Positions 7,017-16,623 of a stretch of DNA of 32,058 bases are shown here, in pieces. The stretch is from an uncultured Prevotella sp. (GTDB lineage Bacteria > Bacteroidota > Bacteroidia > Bacteroidales > Bacteroidaceae). Made by a program: the position numbers and the translations under genes. The stretch spans positions 1 to 32,058 of the forward strand of contig CAJODF010000025.1 in the NCBI GenBank assembly GCA_905233555.1. The letters are read 5' to 3'. The notes beneath the pieces were generated by a model. That model was given only the letters and a program-made list of their open reading frames with translations, was not told the origin of the DNA and ran no database searches. Each line of letters starts with the position of its first letter. The first letter of the stretch is position 1.

Positions 7017-8906
7017 ATGAATAAAGACACTATTATCGGATTTGTATTAATTGCAGTGGTGCTCATTGGTTTCAGTTGGTATAACCAGCCCTCACAGGAG
7101 GAGATTGATGCCTACCAGCACCAGCAGGACAGTATCGCAGCCGTGCAGCGTGACAAGGAGTCAAAGCAGAAAATGGCCGAGGCTGCCCGCAAGGCGGAAG
7201 CCGAAGCTGCCGCCCAGGGTGACACGACCGCCCTGTTTTATGCCGCCCTTAACGGTGCCAATGAGGACATCGTGTTGAAGAACCAGAAGGTGGAACTGAC
7301 ATTCTCGACCAAGGGAGGCACTATCAGCAAAGCCGTCATCAAAGGCTTCGCCGACAAGGACGGAAATCAGGACGTAACCCTCTTCGACGCCAAAGACCAG
7401 CAGATGAATTTCCTGCTGGCAGGCAAACAGGACAACATTATCACCCAGGATTTATTCTTTACGCCTTCGAACGTCAGCGACTCTACTGTCACCATGACGG
7501 CACAGGCTGCTGAAGGTGGTCGTATCGTGTTGGACTACAGACTTGGTCCTGACCACCTGTTACACTTCTCTTTGACAGCCAACGGACTGAGCGGTGTCTT
7601 CGCTCCTACTTATAAGGAAATGGACATCGAATGGAGCGACCACAGTCGTCAGCAGGAAAAAGGATACTATTTCGAGAACCGCTATACGGGTCTGTTTTAC
7701 AAGGAGGCGCACGACGGTTCCACTGACAACCTGTCTGAAACAAGCGACAAGACGGAGACCATCGAAGAAGCCCTCGACTGGGTGGCCTTCCGTAACCAAT
7801 TCTTTAGCGTGGCCCTCATCTCCAAGGACAATTTCTCTGGTGGGGCCAACCTCAGCAGTGTGCAGGATGACAAAGAATCAGGTTATCTGAAACAGTTCGA
7901 TGCCAAACTCAAAACCGCTTTCGACCCCACAGGTCAGAAGCCTTCTGAGTTCGAGATGTATATTGGTCCCAATGATTTCCGTCTCATTCAGGACGTAGAA
8001 AAGCAGAGCCAGTTCGGCAAAGATCTCGATCTGGAACAACTCGTCAACCTCGGATGGTGGCTGTTCCGTCTTATCAACCGTTGGTTCACGCTCTATGTCT
8101 TCGACTGGCTGGCCTCATGGGGCTTCTCAATGGGTATTGTGCTGATACTTATCACTCTGTTGCTGAAGGCCATTACCTTCCCGATGGTAAAGAAAAGTTA
8201 TATGTCATCCGCCAAGATGCGCGTGCTGAAACCGAAACTTGACGAGGCCACCAAGCAGTACGACAAGCCCGAAGACCAGATGAAGAAGCAGCAGGCCATG
8301 ATGCAGATGTACTCACAGTACGGAGTCTCCCCACTCAGCGGCTGTCTGCCTATGCTCATCCAGATGCCTATCTGGATTGCCATGTTCTGGTTTGTCCCCA
8401 ATGCCATCCAGTTGCGCGGACAATCGTTCCTCTGGATGGAAGACCTGGCCACATATGATCCTATCGTGTCGTGGAGTTCCCATATCTGGGGCATCGGCGA
8501 CCACCTGTCACTGTCTTGTCTGCTGTTCTGCGGCTCTAACATTCTCTATTCATGGTTTACCATGCGTCAGCAGAAAGACCAGATGGTGGGTGCACAGGCC
8601 GAGCAGATGAAGTATATGCAATACATGATGTATCTCATGCCACTCATGTTCTTCTTTATGTTCAATGACTACTCCAGCGGTCTGAACTTCTACTACTTCA
8701 TCTCGCTGTTCTTCTCCTCTATCATCATGTGGGCCCTTCGTAAGACCACCAATGACGAGAAGTTGTTGGCCATCCTTGAAGCCCGTTTCAAGGAAAACAA
8801 GAACAACCCCAAGAAAAAGACCGGCGGTCTCGCTGCCCGACTCGAAGCCATGCAGAAGCAGGCTGAGGAACTGCAGCGTCAGAGACAGAACCAACAAAAA
8901 AAATAA
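7017..8906 (+). CDS. yidC: membrane protein insertase YidC
   Basis: The 629-residue protein has the Bacteroidota/Gram-negative YidC layout. An N-terminal membrane segment (IIGFVLIAVVLIGFSWY, about 5-21) is followed by an Ala/Glu/Lys-rich linker, then a large periplasmic beta domain (about 75-340). The conserved five-helix insertase core lies about 350-575, including WGFSMGIVLILITLLLKAIT, the cytoplasmic loop with YMSSAKMRVLKPKL, and GCLPMLIQMPIWIAMFWFV. The tail is Lys/Gln-rich and basic, as expected for ribosome contact. It inserts inner-membrane proteins alone or with SecYEG. The downstream peptidase gene follows after 26 bp with no terminator, so the two are probably co-transcribed. Confidence 0.97.
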   Translation: MNKDTIIGFVLIAVVLIGFSWYNQPSQEEIDAYQHQQDSIAAVQRDKESKQKMAEAARKAEAEAAAQGDTTALFYAALNGANEDIVLKNQKVELTFSTKGGTISKAVIKGFADKDGNQDVTLFDAKDQQMNFLLAGKQDNIITQDLFFTPSNVSDSTVTMTAQAAEGGRIVLDYRLGPDHLLHFSLTANGLSGVFAPTYKEMDIEWSDHSRQQEKGYYFENRYTGLFYKEAHDGSTDNLSETSDKTETIEEALDWVAFRNQFFSVALISKDNFSGGANLSSVQDDKESGYLKQFDAKLKTAFDPTGQKPSEFEMYIGPNDFRLIQDVEKQSQFGKDLDLEQLVNLGWWLFRLINRWFTLYVFDWLASWGFSMGIVLILITLLLKAITFPMVKKSYMSSAKMRVLKPKLDEATKQYDKPEDQMKKQQAMMQMYSQYGVSPLSGCLPMLIQMPIWIAMFWFVPNAIQLRGQSFLWMEDLATYDPIVSWSSHIWGIGDHLSLSCLLFCGSNILYSWFTMRQQKDQMVGAQAEQMKYMQYMMYLMPLMFFFMFNDYSSGLNFYYFISLFFSSIIMWALRKTTNDEKLLAILEARFKENKNNPKKKTGGLAARLEAMQKQAEELQRQRQNQQKK

Positions 8907-8932
8907 CGACAAACCTACATATCCTATCATCA

Positions 8933-11098
8933 ATGAAAAAAGTGACAACAATCGTCGTCGCCGTGTTATTACTCACGGCTTGCGGCACACAGAACGAAAG
9001 CGACAAGGTGAACATTCAAAAGCAAACCATCCAACTGGAAAATGACCAGATGACGCCTGAGGCCCTATGGGCCATGAGTCGCATCGCCGGCTATCAGGCA
9101 TCACCCGACGGACAGCACATTGCATTCCAAACGGGCTACTACAGTGTGGAGGAGAACAAGAGTCATCAGGTGCTCTGGATGATGAATGCCGATGGTACGG
9201 AGCAGAAACAACTGACCACCGATGCCGACAATGAGACCGATGCCCAATGGCTGGATAATGAAACCATCGCTTTTCTGAGAGGTGGTGAGGTATGGAAGAT
9301 GAAACTCGACGGCTCAGGTCGTAAACAGATGTCACAGACCGAGGGCAAGGTAGAGGGCTTTCAGTTCTCGCCGGATGGTTCAAAGGTTCTCGTGCTGAAG
9401 AGTATCGACTTCAACGAAATCATCAAGAAGAATCCAGAGGATCTGCCAAAAGCAACGGGACGAGTGGTGACTGATTTGATGTATCGACATTGGGATCACT
9501 ACGTGGAGAGCATCCAGCACCCCTTCGTAGTCTCAGTGAATGGTGATGCGATTGACACGGATATGACAGACCTCCTTGAAGGCGAACCCTACGAATGTCC
9601 GATGGAGCCTTTCGGTGGTATGGAGCAGTTGGCATGGAGTCCCGACGGACAGAGCATCGCCTACACCTGTCGTAAGAAGACCGGTCTGGCCTACTCCATC
9701 TCAACTGATGCCGACATCTATATATATAATATAGGTACGCGCGAGACCAAGAACCTCTGCAAGCCTGCAGACTATGTCGAGCCGGAGATTAACCCGACAA
9801 AGACAATGAAATACCAGAAGGTAAACGCGAAGGAGAACCTCCAGAACAATGTGGGCTACGACCAGAATCCAAAGTTCTCGCCCGACGGCAAGCAGATTGC
9901 CTGGCTCTCGATGGAGCGTAATGGCTATGAGTCAGACCGCCAGCGGCTGTGTGTCTGCGACCTGGCAACAGGTGAGAAGAAATACGTGACTGAATCGTTT
10001 GACTCAAACGTGGATGACTACTGCTGGGCACCCGACTCGAAGACCCTGTATTTCATCGGTGTATGGCACGCCACCGAAAACCTCTACCGCACCAATCTTG
10101 ACGGCGAGGTAAATCCTGTCTGCATTGAATGGGCCGACTGGGGTTCGTTGCAGATGTTAAACGATAAGTCGTTGTTGGCCGAACAGCATAGTTTCGTGGC
10201 ACCTGCCGACATCTACGTGGTGACGCCCGGCGACAGCATCAAGGACACAAAGGCCGTACAGATTACCCAAGTGAACAAGGAGATTCTCGACCAATTAGGA
10301 AAACCTTCTGTCGATCAGCGTTGGGTGAAGACCACCGATGGTCAGCAGATGCTCTACTGGATTATCCAGCCCCCCCACTTCGACCCCAACAAGAAGTACC
10401 CCACCCTGCTTTTCTGCGAAGGCGGTCCACAAAGTCCCGTTTCACAGTTCTGGAGTTACCGCTGGAACTTCTTTATCATGGCCTCACAGGGTTATGTCGT
10501 CATCGCCCCCAACCGTCGTGGTCTGCCAGGATTCGGACAGGAGTGGCTTGAGGAAATCAGCGGCGACTGGACGGGTCAGTGCATGAAAGACTATTTGACT
10601 GCCATCGATGATGCCGCCAACAATCTGCCCTACGTCGATAAAGACAAACTCGGAGCCGTGGGTGCTTCATTCGGTGGATTCTCCGTCTATTATCTCGCCG
10701 GTCATCACGACAAGCGCTTCAAGTGTTTCATCGCCCATGACGGTGCTTTCAACCTTGAAGCTATGTACACCGAGACCGAAGAAAACTGGTTCTCAAACTG
10801 GGAGTACGACGATGCCTATTGGAACAAGGACCGTACTGCCAATGCCGACAAAACCTACAAGAACTCTCCACACAAGTTTGTCGATAAGTGGGACACCCCC
10901 ATCCTCTGCATCCATGGTGAAAAAGACTACCGCATCAACGCTACTCAAGGTATGTCGGCTTTCAATGCCGCCCGTATGAAAGGCATCGAGGCAGAATTAC
11001 TGATCTTCCCCGACGAGAACCACTGGGTGCTGAAACCCCAGAACGGCATCCTCTGGCAGCGCACCTTCTTCAACTGGCTTGACAAATGGTTAAAATAA
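8933..11098 (+). CDS. S9-family (prolyl oligopeptidase) lipoprotein peptidase
   Basis: A 721-residue protein starting MKKVTTIVVAVLLLTACGTQ, with a lipobox (LLTAC), so it is probably lipid-anchored on the periplasmic side or surface. Residues about 45-460 carry TolB/beta-propeller blades with repeated SPDG motifs (YQASPDGQHIAF, FQFSPDGSKV, AWSPDGQSIAY, KFSPDGKQIAW). The alpha/beta hydrolase domain shows VGASFGGF with nucleophile Ser579, HGEKDYRI with Asp665 and ENHWV with His697, the S9 triad in the right order and spacing. It resembles dipeptidyl/acylaminoacyl peptidases that trim short peptides. The exact cleavage preference cannot be read. Ended by the hairpin at 11102-11123. Confidence 0.93.
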   Translation: MKKVTTIVVAVLLLTACGTQNESDKVNIQKQTIQLENDQMTPEALWAMSRIAGYQASPDGQHIAFQTGYYSVEENKSHQVLWMMNADGTEQKQLTTDADNETDAQWLDNETIAFLRGGEVWKMKLDGSGRKQMSQTEGKVEGFQFSPDGSKVLVLKSIDFNEIIKKNPEDLPKATGRVVTDLMYRHWDHYVESIQHPFVVSVNGDAIDTDMTDLLEGEPYECPMEPFGGMEQLAWSPDGQSIAYTCRKKTGLAYSISTDADIYIYNIGTRETKNLCKPADYVEPEINPTKTMKYQKVNAKENLQNNVGYDQNPKFSPDGKQIAWLSMERNGYESDRQRLCVCDLATGEKKYVTESFDSNVDDYCWAPDSKTLYFIGVWHATENLYRTNLDGEVNPVCIEWADWGSLQMLNDKSLLAEQHSFVAPADIYVVTPGDSIKDTKAVQITQVNKEILDQLGKPSVDQRWVKTTDGQQMLYWIIQPPHFDPNKKYPTLLFCEGGPQSPVSQFWSYRWNFFIMASQGYVVIAPNRRGLPGFGQEWLEEISGDWTGQCMKDYLTAIDDAANNLPYVDKDKLGAVGASFGGFSVYYLAGHHDKRFKCFIAHDGAFNLEAMYTETEENWFSNWEYDDAYWNKDRTANADKTYKNSPHKFVDKWDTPILCIHGEKDYRINATQGMSAFNAARMKGIEAELLIFPDENHWVLKPQNGILWQRTFFNWLDKWLK

Positions 11099-11101
11099 AA
11101 A

Positions 11102-11130
11102 TAGCGCCCTTGATGGGGCGCTAATTTTAT
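11102..11130. terminator. bidirectional rho-independent terminator
   Basis: TAGCGCCC pairs with GGGCGCTA across a short loop, with a T-rich tract on both sides when read from either strand. It sits between convergent stops at 11098 and 11146. Confidence 0.85.
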
Positions 11131-11145
11131 TTCAAGAAATTACTA

Positions 11146-11952
11146 TTACTTAATCAGGGCAGCGCGGGCAGCCTCGATCTTATCCTTAGCCAGAGCCAAC
11201 TGAGACTTCATCTCATCTAGTGTCATAGCATTGAGGACATCCAGAGGAGCCAGAGCATCAGCAACGGGCTTGATCTCAGGATCATACTCAGAAAGACGAT
11301 TCAGAGCATCGAGGATGAGCACGATACGGAAAGTAACGCTTGAAGCAGACTCATCATCGAAAACGCTGAGGAATTTCTCAGAATTCTGGTTGGCAATGTA
11401 GAGTTGCTCTACGAGTGCAGCAGCAGCCAACTGCCAGAAGTAGTTGATACGGCCATTCTCGTTCATGGCATCATAGAGAGCCTGAGAGGTCTCTGAAACA
11501 CTTGCATTGTCATCAATAGCCTTGAAAGAAGGATCACTGATGTCAGCACCCAACTTGGCAATAGCCTTGTCATAATCCTCTGTTGGCATCTCATAGAGTT
11601 TGGCAACTCTCTTGTCAATGTCAAGTGCACTCAGGATACGATACTTCTCTGCCAGTGTCGTTGCATTCTCTGCCACAACCGGATCCAGCAAGAAAGCGGG
11701 CTTCACCTGCTTCTCCTCCTTGGTCAGTTTCAAAGCGCCGTCAGCACCCTCCTGCAGGAAGGGGAACTGCTTCAGTTTGCCAATCTCGGATGCGATACTG
11801 TCGAAATGCATCTTGATGCTGGCCTCAATCTGCTCCTGTTCAAAACTCTTCACAGAATCTGTACCTTCAGTGTTCTGTGCACTCTTGTTACCTCCGCATG
11901 CAGCGAATACCATGGCTGCAATAGCGATTGCAAATACTGATAACTTTTTCAT
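11146..11952 (-). CDS. hypothetical lipoprotein coupled to an ABC exporter
   Basis: A 268-residue protein beginning MKKLSVFAIAIAAMVFAACG, a signal peptide with lipobox FAAC, then a Gly/Asn/Ser/Thr linker. The mature part is almost entirely helical by composition (many Ala, Glu, Lys, Leu) with no Cys after the lipobox. I do not recognise a family. Its ATG overlaps the TGA of the upstream ABC transporter by four bases, so it is made together with it and is the best candidate for a periplasmic partner or substrate-handling factor of that exporter (inference). The gene ends before the bidirectional terminator. Confidence 0.8.
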   Translation of the reverse strand: MKKLSVFAIAIAAMVFAACGGNKSAQNTEGTDSVKSFEQEQIEASIKMHFDSIASEIGKLKQFPFLQEGADGALKLTKEEKQVKPAFLLDPVVAENATTLAEKYRILSALDIDKRVAKLYEMPTEDYDKAIAKLGADISDPSFKAIDDNASVSETSQALYDAMNENGRINYFWQLAAAALVEQLYIANQNSEKFLSVFDDESASSVTFRIVLILDALNRLSEYDPEIKPVADALAPLDVLNAMTLDEMKSQLALAKDKIEAARAALIK

Positions 11953-14846
11953 CTTTTAAAATTAATTTTAATGTTATAATTTGAAAATAAAATAATTGCC
12001 ACAAATATGCACATCAGCAACATCACCCCAATATTGAACCAGAGTGTCTTGATATGCCATGATCCGACGATCTTCTCACTACTATAGAACGGCGCTCGCC
12101 CAACCCGACTTTGTGGGGTAAGGAAGATCAGACCGGCCCGTGGGACAATCGTCCCGTCAACCACATCCAGCATCCGTTTTTGATCAGCACCAATCACAAA
12201 ATCTTCCAGACGGATATTGTAATTGTCACGCTTCAACTGCAGCACGGCATCCTTACCTTGCTCACGAATCATCGCCGACATCATAGCGTCGGCTCGCAGG
12301 GTAGCCTCGTTGCCACGTTTCGAGAGAATAATCTCGGCCTTTTTCATATACTGTTGGAGGGATGGATAGGAGTTGTCTCCCTGATAGGGTTCCATCTGAC
12401 AGAACGCCGTCAGCACAGGCAGATTCGTATGAATCACACGCAGATGTTCCGGATCAACGGGCTTTCCGCGCTTTTGCTCGTCCTTCATCGTCTCCAACTG
12501 TGACTGCAGCTCATACAAGAAGCCCATATTATAGAACTGTGTCTCAAACTTCTCCTTGTCGGTCTTGAAGAACGGTGCCTCATACTGGTTATCTGTAAAG
12601 GAGGTGACAGCCAGTGCCTCGTAAGCCCAGCGCGAGGGAATGATATCTCCGATAACCGGCACATTGCCCGTCTTGCTCTTCGGCGTCAAGTCGGAGAAAT
12701 CGACCACCAGTCCGCACAACAGAATCTGTGGGATCAGCAGCAGCGGGATGCTGATATAAATAGCCACCACAGAATTAAGGGTCTTCGACAGCAACAGTCC
12801 TACTAAGTTCGACAGCAGCGCCGTCACAAAGAGAATGAGCCACCAGACGAAGAACATGCCCTGGATTCCCATAATCCAGTTACCGACAACGATAAACAAC
12901 AGCGTCTGTATAAGCGACAATCCCGCTGTAAATATAATCTTAGACCAGATATAACTACTATACGACAGATGCAGGAAACGCTCACGCTTCAACAGTGCCC
13001 TATCCTTGATAATCTCCTCTGCACTGCCACTCATACCGATAAACGTCGCCACAATGACAGCCATAAAGAAGTAACTGACCAGATTCTTGTTATCCATCAC
13101 CGTATAGCCCTCAGGAGGCGCATAGCGTGTCAGGAGCGAACAGATCAGTGCCAGCAAAGGTGCTTCCAACAGAGCAATACATAGATACTGTACATTCGTA
13201 ATCTTTGTCTTGACATTACGATGGAGGAATATCAGGAACTGCTTCAGGGCACCGGGCTTCTTCTGGTCTGAAGGCGGTACGGCTGTGACGGTGGGTGCCT
13301 CAAACTCCGGTCTGCCATTCAGGTACAGTTCATGCCACTCCTGCGGAGTCGTCTTCCTCTCATCCGACACCTCACCACTACTGTTGAGTGCCTTCTCGTC
13401 GATGATGTTCAGGACAATCTCGGGATTCACGTTACCGCATGTCGGACAGGCACTGGTCTCTGCATCGGCATAGTTAGCCTTGTCCTTAAAATAGGTGATG
13501 GCATCTATCGGATTGCCGTCGAACACCGGATAGCCGCCCTTGTCCAGCAACCACAGGCGGTCGAAGAGTTTATAGACATCGCTCGACGGCTGGTGGATAT
13601 TCACAATAATCAGTTTACCCTTGAGTGTCTGTTCCTTCAACAGGTTGATAACCGTCTCCGTATCAGCAGACGAGAGACCTGACGTCGGCTCATCCAAGAA
13701 GAGGACAGCCGGCTCACGAATCAGTTCCAACGCGATATTAAGGCGCTTGCGTTGACCACCGGAAATAAACTTATTGATGGCGGAACCCACCTTCAGATCC
13801 TTCGCGGCATCAAGGCCCAGCACTTTCAGCGTGTTCATCACACGCTTATCAATCTCGTGGTCGGGCATTCCCTCGAAACAGAGTTTCGCAGTAAACCACA
13901 GATTCTCATAGACCGTCAGTTCCTCAATCAGCAAGTCATCCTGAGGCACAAAACCAATCAGGTCCTTCGTCGCAGGCTCGGAGATACTGTGTCCGTTGAT
14001 GGTCAGCGTACCCTCCTGCGGCACCAAACTGCCATTCAGGATTGAAAGCAGCGTAGTCTTACCCGTTCCCGAACCGCCCATAATGGCCAACAGTTCACCG
14101 CTACGCAGCGTGAAACTCAGGTCGTGCATACCGTTGTCACTATTCGGGAAACGGAAATTGATATCCCGTCCGCAGAACTCAACAGCCTGCTGCCGATGTT
14201 CTGCCTCCCCACTTGCTTGGTTATAGGCGTCAATGATTGTCGAGTAATAAATGGGCTTACCCTTATGGCTCTTCAGCACACTACTCTGCAGCCATACCTG
14301 ATAAGCACCGGGAAGCACAGGAACATCATTAAACAAGACGATGTCGTCGCCCAGATAGGTAAAGACCAATGTACCTGATGTCGGCTCGAACAAAGTTCTC
14401 AACTGTCCGTCCTGATCGTCCATCTGGTGAAGCATGACATGCTCCGAACTCTTGTTGTTGACAAAATCCACAAAGTCCTTATACACTTCCATTTTAATAT
14501 GGAAGCACTCCGCCATCGTCTTGAAGATAGCATCCGGATGACCTTCCTGATAACCACAGAACTCCATCAGACGCAACAGAAGAAGCGATTTCTCCTTGGA
14601 ACGTATCTCACCTTGCAGACTGGAACAGATAGTAGTGACCGTCTGACGACTGTCCATATTGTCGGCCAGATCATAGGCCATACGCATATCGTCATACAAA
14701 CTGAGATAGACATCTGTGTTCCTAACACCGAAATGGCGGCGCAAATAATTGACGAGCATTTCCTTGGCTCGTACCTCATCTACCTGTTCCTCCTTACCGA
14801 ATAAGGCGAACAAACTGATGAAACTGGATAATATAACGTCAGTCAT
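11949..14846 (-). CDS. ABCG-like ABC exporter, fused ATPase and permease
   Basis: One 965-residue chain. Residues 1-about 220 are a helical domain without an obvious match; the first 100 residues loosely resemble a TerB-like fold. The ATPase has Walker A GGSGTGKT (257-264), a Q-loop in GFVPQDDLL, signature ISGGQRKR (361-368), Walker B VLFLDEP (381-387) and His418 (NIHQPSS). This NBD-first order and the ISGGQRKR signature are typical of the ABCG/ABC-2 class. A CPTCGN motif (467-471) follows. The permease (about 540-965) has several membrane helices, an extracytoplasmic insertion (about 720-900) and a last helix near the C-terminus. Substrate unknown. It forms a two-gene operon with the lipoprotein. 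Confidence 0.9.
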   Translation of the reverse strand: MTDVILSSFISLFALFGKEEQVDEVRAKEMLVNYLRRHFGVRNTDVYLSLYDDMRMAYDLADNMDSRQTVTTICSSLQGEIRSKEKSLLLLRLMEFCGYQEGHPDAIFKTMAECFHIKMEVYKDFVDFVNNKSSEHVMLHQMDDQDGQLRTLFEPTSGTLVFTYLGDDIVLFNDVPVLPGAYQVWLQSSVLKSHKGKPIYYSTIIDAYNQASGEAEHRQQAVEFCGRDINFRFPNSDNGMHDLSFTLRSGELLAIMGGSGTGKTTLLSILNGSLVPQEGTLTINGHSISEPATKDLIGFVPQDDLLIEELTVYENLWFTAKLCFEGMPDHEIDKRVMNTLKVLGLDAAKDLKVGSAINKFISGGQRKRLNIALELIREPAVLFLDEPTSGLSSADTETVINLLKEQTLKGKLIIVNIHQPSSDVYKLFDRLWLLDKGGYPVFDGNPIDAITYFKDKANYADAETSACPTCGNVNPEIVLNIIDEKALNSSGEVSDERKTTPQEWHELYLNGRPEFEAPTVTAVPPSDQKKPGALKQFLIFLHRNVKTKITNVQYLCIALLEAPLLALICSLLTRYAPPEGYTVMDNKNLVSYFFMAVIVATFIGMSGSAEEIIKDRALLKRERFLHLSYSSYIWSKIIFTAGLSLIQTLLFIVVGNWIMGIQGMFFVWWLILFVTALLSNLVGLLLSKTLNSVVAIYISIPLLLIPQILLCGLVVDFSDLTPKSKTGNVPVIGDIIPSRWAYEALAVTSFTDNQYEAPFFKTDKEKFETQFYNMGFLYELQSQLETMKDEQKRGKPVDPEHLRVIHTNLPVLTAFCQMEPYQGDNSYPSLQQYMKKAEIILSKRGNEATLRADAMMSAMIREQGKDAVLQLKRDNYNIRLEDFVIGADQKRMLDVVDGTIVPRAGLIFLTPQSRVGRAPFYSSEKIVGSWHIKTLWFNIGVMLLMCIFVAIILFSNYNIKINFKR

Positions 14847-14874
14847 TCCTTTTTCCTATGCATATATTATCGTG

Positions 14875-14882
14875 CAAAATTA
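14875..14882 (-). promoter_or_regulatory. -7 box of the ABC exporter promoter
   Basis: TAATTTTG followed by CACG on the minus strand, 28 bp upstream of ATG 14846. The -33 element is not clear. Confidence 0.5.
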
Positions 14883-14956
14883 TGAAAAATCTTAGAATAG
14901 CACTCCTTTATGGCCGTTAAAATTAATTAAAGTAGCGATAATTCAATTATATTTAG

Positions 14957-14964
14957 TACCTTTG
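14957..14964 (+). promoter_or_regulatory. -7 box of the MFS pair promoter
   Basis: TACCTTTG followed by CACCC, 31 bp before ATG 14996. The -33 element is not clear. The 149-bp gap between the divergent genes otherwise holds only AT-rich DNA. Confidence 0.55.
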
Positions 14965-14995
14965 CACCCAAAACAAACAAATAAAAAGAAAAAAC

Positions 14996-16618
14996 ATGTC
15001 ACAAGCAATTCAGAAAACTCTGCGCGACTCTGCCGGTATGCGGTGGACCGCCTTGCTGCTATTGGCACTTGCCATGTTCTGCAGTTACATTTTCATGGAC
15101 ATCCTCTCTCCCATCAAAGACCTAATGCAAGAAACCCGTGGTTGGGACTCTACTGCTTTCGGTACGATGCAGGGTTCGGAGGTTTTCCTCAATGTGTTCG
15201 TATTTTTCCTTATATTCGCAGGTATCATCCTCGACAAGATGGGCGTCCGCTTTACAGCCGTTCTGTCGGCAGCAGTCATGCTCGTCGGTGCCTGTATCAA
15301 GTGGTATGCCGTGAGTGACTCATTCATTGGCAGTGGTCTTGAAACCTGGTTTACGAACAACCTGAACTACATCCCCGTCTTCGACGAACTCGGTGTCTCA
15401 CCTTTCTACGAAGGAATGCCAGCCTCAGCCAAGTTTGCAGCCTGTGGCTTTATGATCTTTGGCTGCGGATGTGAGATGGCAGGCATCACCGTGAGCCGCG
15501 GAATCGTGAAATGGTTCAAGGGCCGCGAGATGGCACTGGCTATGGGATCAGAGATGGCCTTGGCTCGTCTGGGCGTTGCCACCTGTATGATTTTTTCACC
15601 ATTCTTCGCCCGTCTTGGCGGACAGGTCAGCGTAAGCCGCAGCGTCGCCTTCGGTGTCGTGCTGATGTGTATTGCTCTCATCATGACCATCGTCTATTTC
15701 TTCATGGATCAGAAACTCGACAGCCAGACTGGTGAGGCTGAGGAGAAGGACGACCCATTCAAGGTCAGCGATATTGGTAAGATCCTCAGCGACAGCGGGT
15801 TCTGGATTGTCGCCCTGCTTTGCGTACTCTACTATTCGGCTATCTTCCCCTTCCAGAAGTACGCTGTGAATATGTTGCAATGTAACTTGACACTTACCGA
15901 GCCTGCCAGCGATTCGTTCTGGGCACAGCCTGACGTGACCATCGTACAATACATCATCATGCTCATCGTGGCAGCCGCCGGATTCGCCTCGAACTTCCAG
16001 AAGAAGGCCAACTTGAAGTACGGTCTGCTCGGCCTCAGCATCATCGCCCTTATCACCTATTGTTATATGGGCTACATGCGTCAGTCGGCAGAATCGATCT
16101 TCGCCGTATTCCCACTCCTCGCCGTGCTCATCACCCCGATTCTCGGCAGTTACCTCGACCACCACGGCAAGGCCGCTTCAATGCTCGTGCTCGGCTCACT
16201 GCTGCTCATCGGCTGCCACCTGACGTTCGCATTCATATTGCCCGCCTTCAAGGGTAATCCCGTTGGCGGCATCGCCATCGCCTACGCCACCATTCTGGTG
16301 CTCGGTGCCTCGTTCTCACTGGTGCCCGCCTCGCTGTGGCCCTCAGTGCCTAAACTCGTGGATGCCAAGGTCATCGGCTCTGCCTACGCCCTGATTTTCT
16401 GGATTCAGAACATCGGTCTATGGTTGTTCCCATTGCTTATCGGCAAGGTGCTCGACGCCACCAACCCCGGCGTCACCGATCCGACGCAGTTCGACTACAC
16501 CGCCCCATTGGTGATGTTAGCCTGCCTTGGTGTGGCCGCCCTCATTCTCGGCTTCGTGCTGAAGGTGGTGGATAAGAAGAAGGGCATCGGCCTCGAACTG
16601 CCGAACATCACGGAGTAA
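14996..16618 (+). CDS. MFS transporter (first of a paralogous pair)
   Basis: A 540-residue integral membrane protein with about 12 hydrophobic helices. The first helix is RWTALLLLALAMFCSYIFMD. The loop between helices 2 and 3 has the MFS motif-A-like ILDKMGVRFT (Asp-Lys-x-Gly-x-Arg). A charged cytoplasmic loop near the middle (about 245-262, GEAEEKDDPFKVSDIGKIL) separates the two six-helix halves, and the protein ends GLELPNITE. Length exceeds a plain MFS protein because of extra sequence between helices (about 105-140 and 295-310). Substrate cannot be inferred. The next gene starts 5 bp after its stop and encodes a shorter paralogue, so the pair is an operon and possibly acts on related compounds. 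Confidence 0.9.
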   Translation: MSQAIQKTLRDSAGMRWTALLLLALAMFCSYIFMDILSPIKDLMQETRGWDSTAFGTMQGSEVFLNVFVFFLIFAGIILDKMGVRFTAVLSAAVMLVGACIKWYAVSDSFIGSGLETWFTNNLNYIPVFDELGVSPFYEGMPASAKFAACGFMIFGCGCEMAGITVSRGIVKWFKGREMALAMGSEMALARLGVATCMIFSPFFARLGGQVSVSRSVAFGVVLMCIALIMTIVYFFMDQKLDSQTGEAEEKDDPFKVSDIGKILSDSGFWIVALLCVLYYSAIFPFQKYAVNMLQCNLTLTEPASDSFWAQPDVTIVQYIIMLIVAAAGFASNFQKKANLKYGLLGLSIIALITYCYMGYMRQSAESIFAVFPLLAVLITPILGSYLDHHGKAASMLVLGSLLLIGCHLTFAFILPAFKGNPVGGIAIAYATILVLGASFSLVPASLWPSVPKLVDAKVIGSAYALIFWIQNIGLWLFPLLIGKVLDATNPGVTDPTQFDYTAPLVMLACLGVAALILGFVLKVVDKKKGIGLELPNITE

Positions 16619-16623
16619 TAGAA

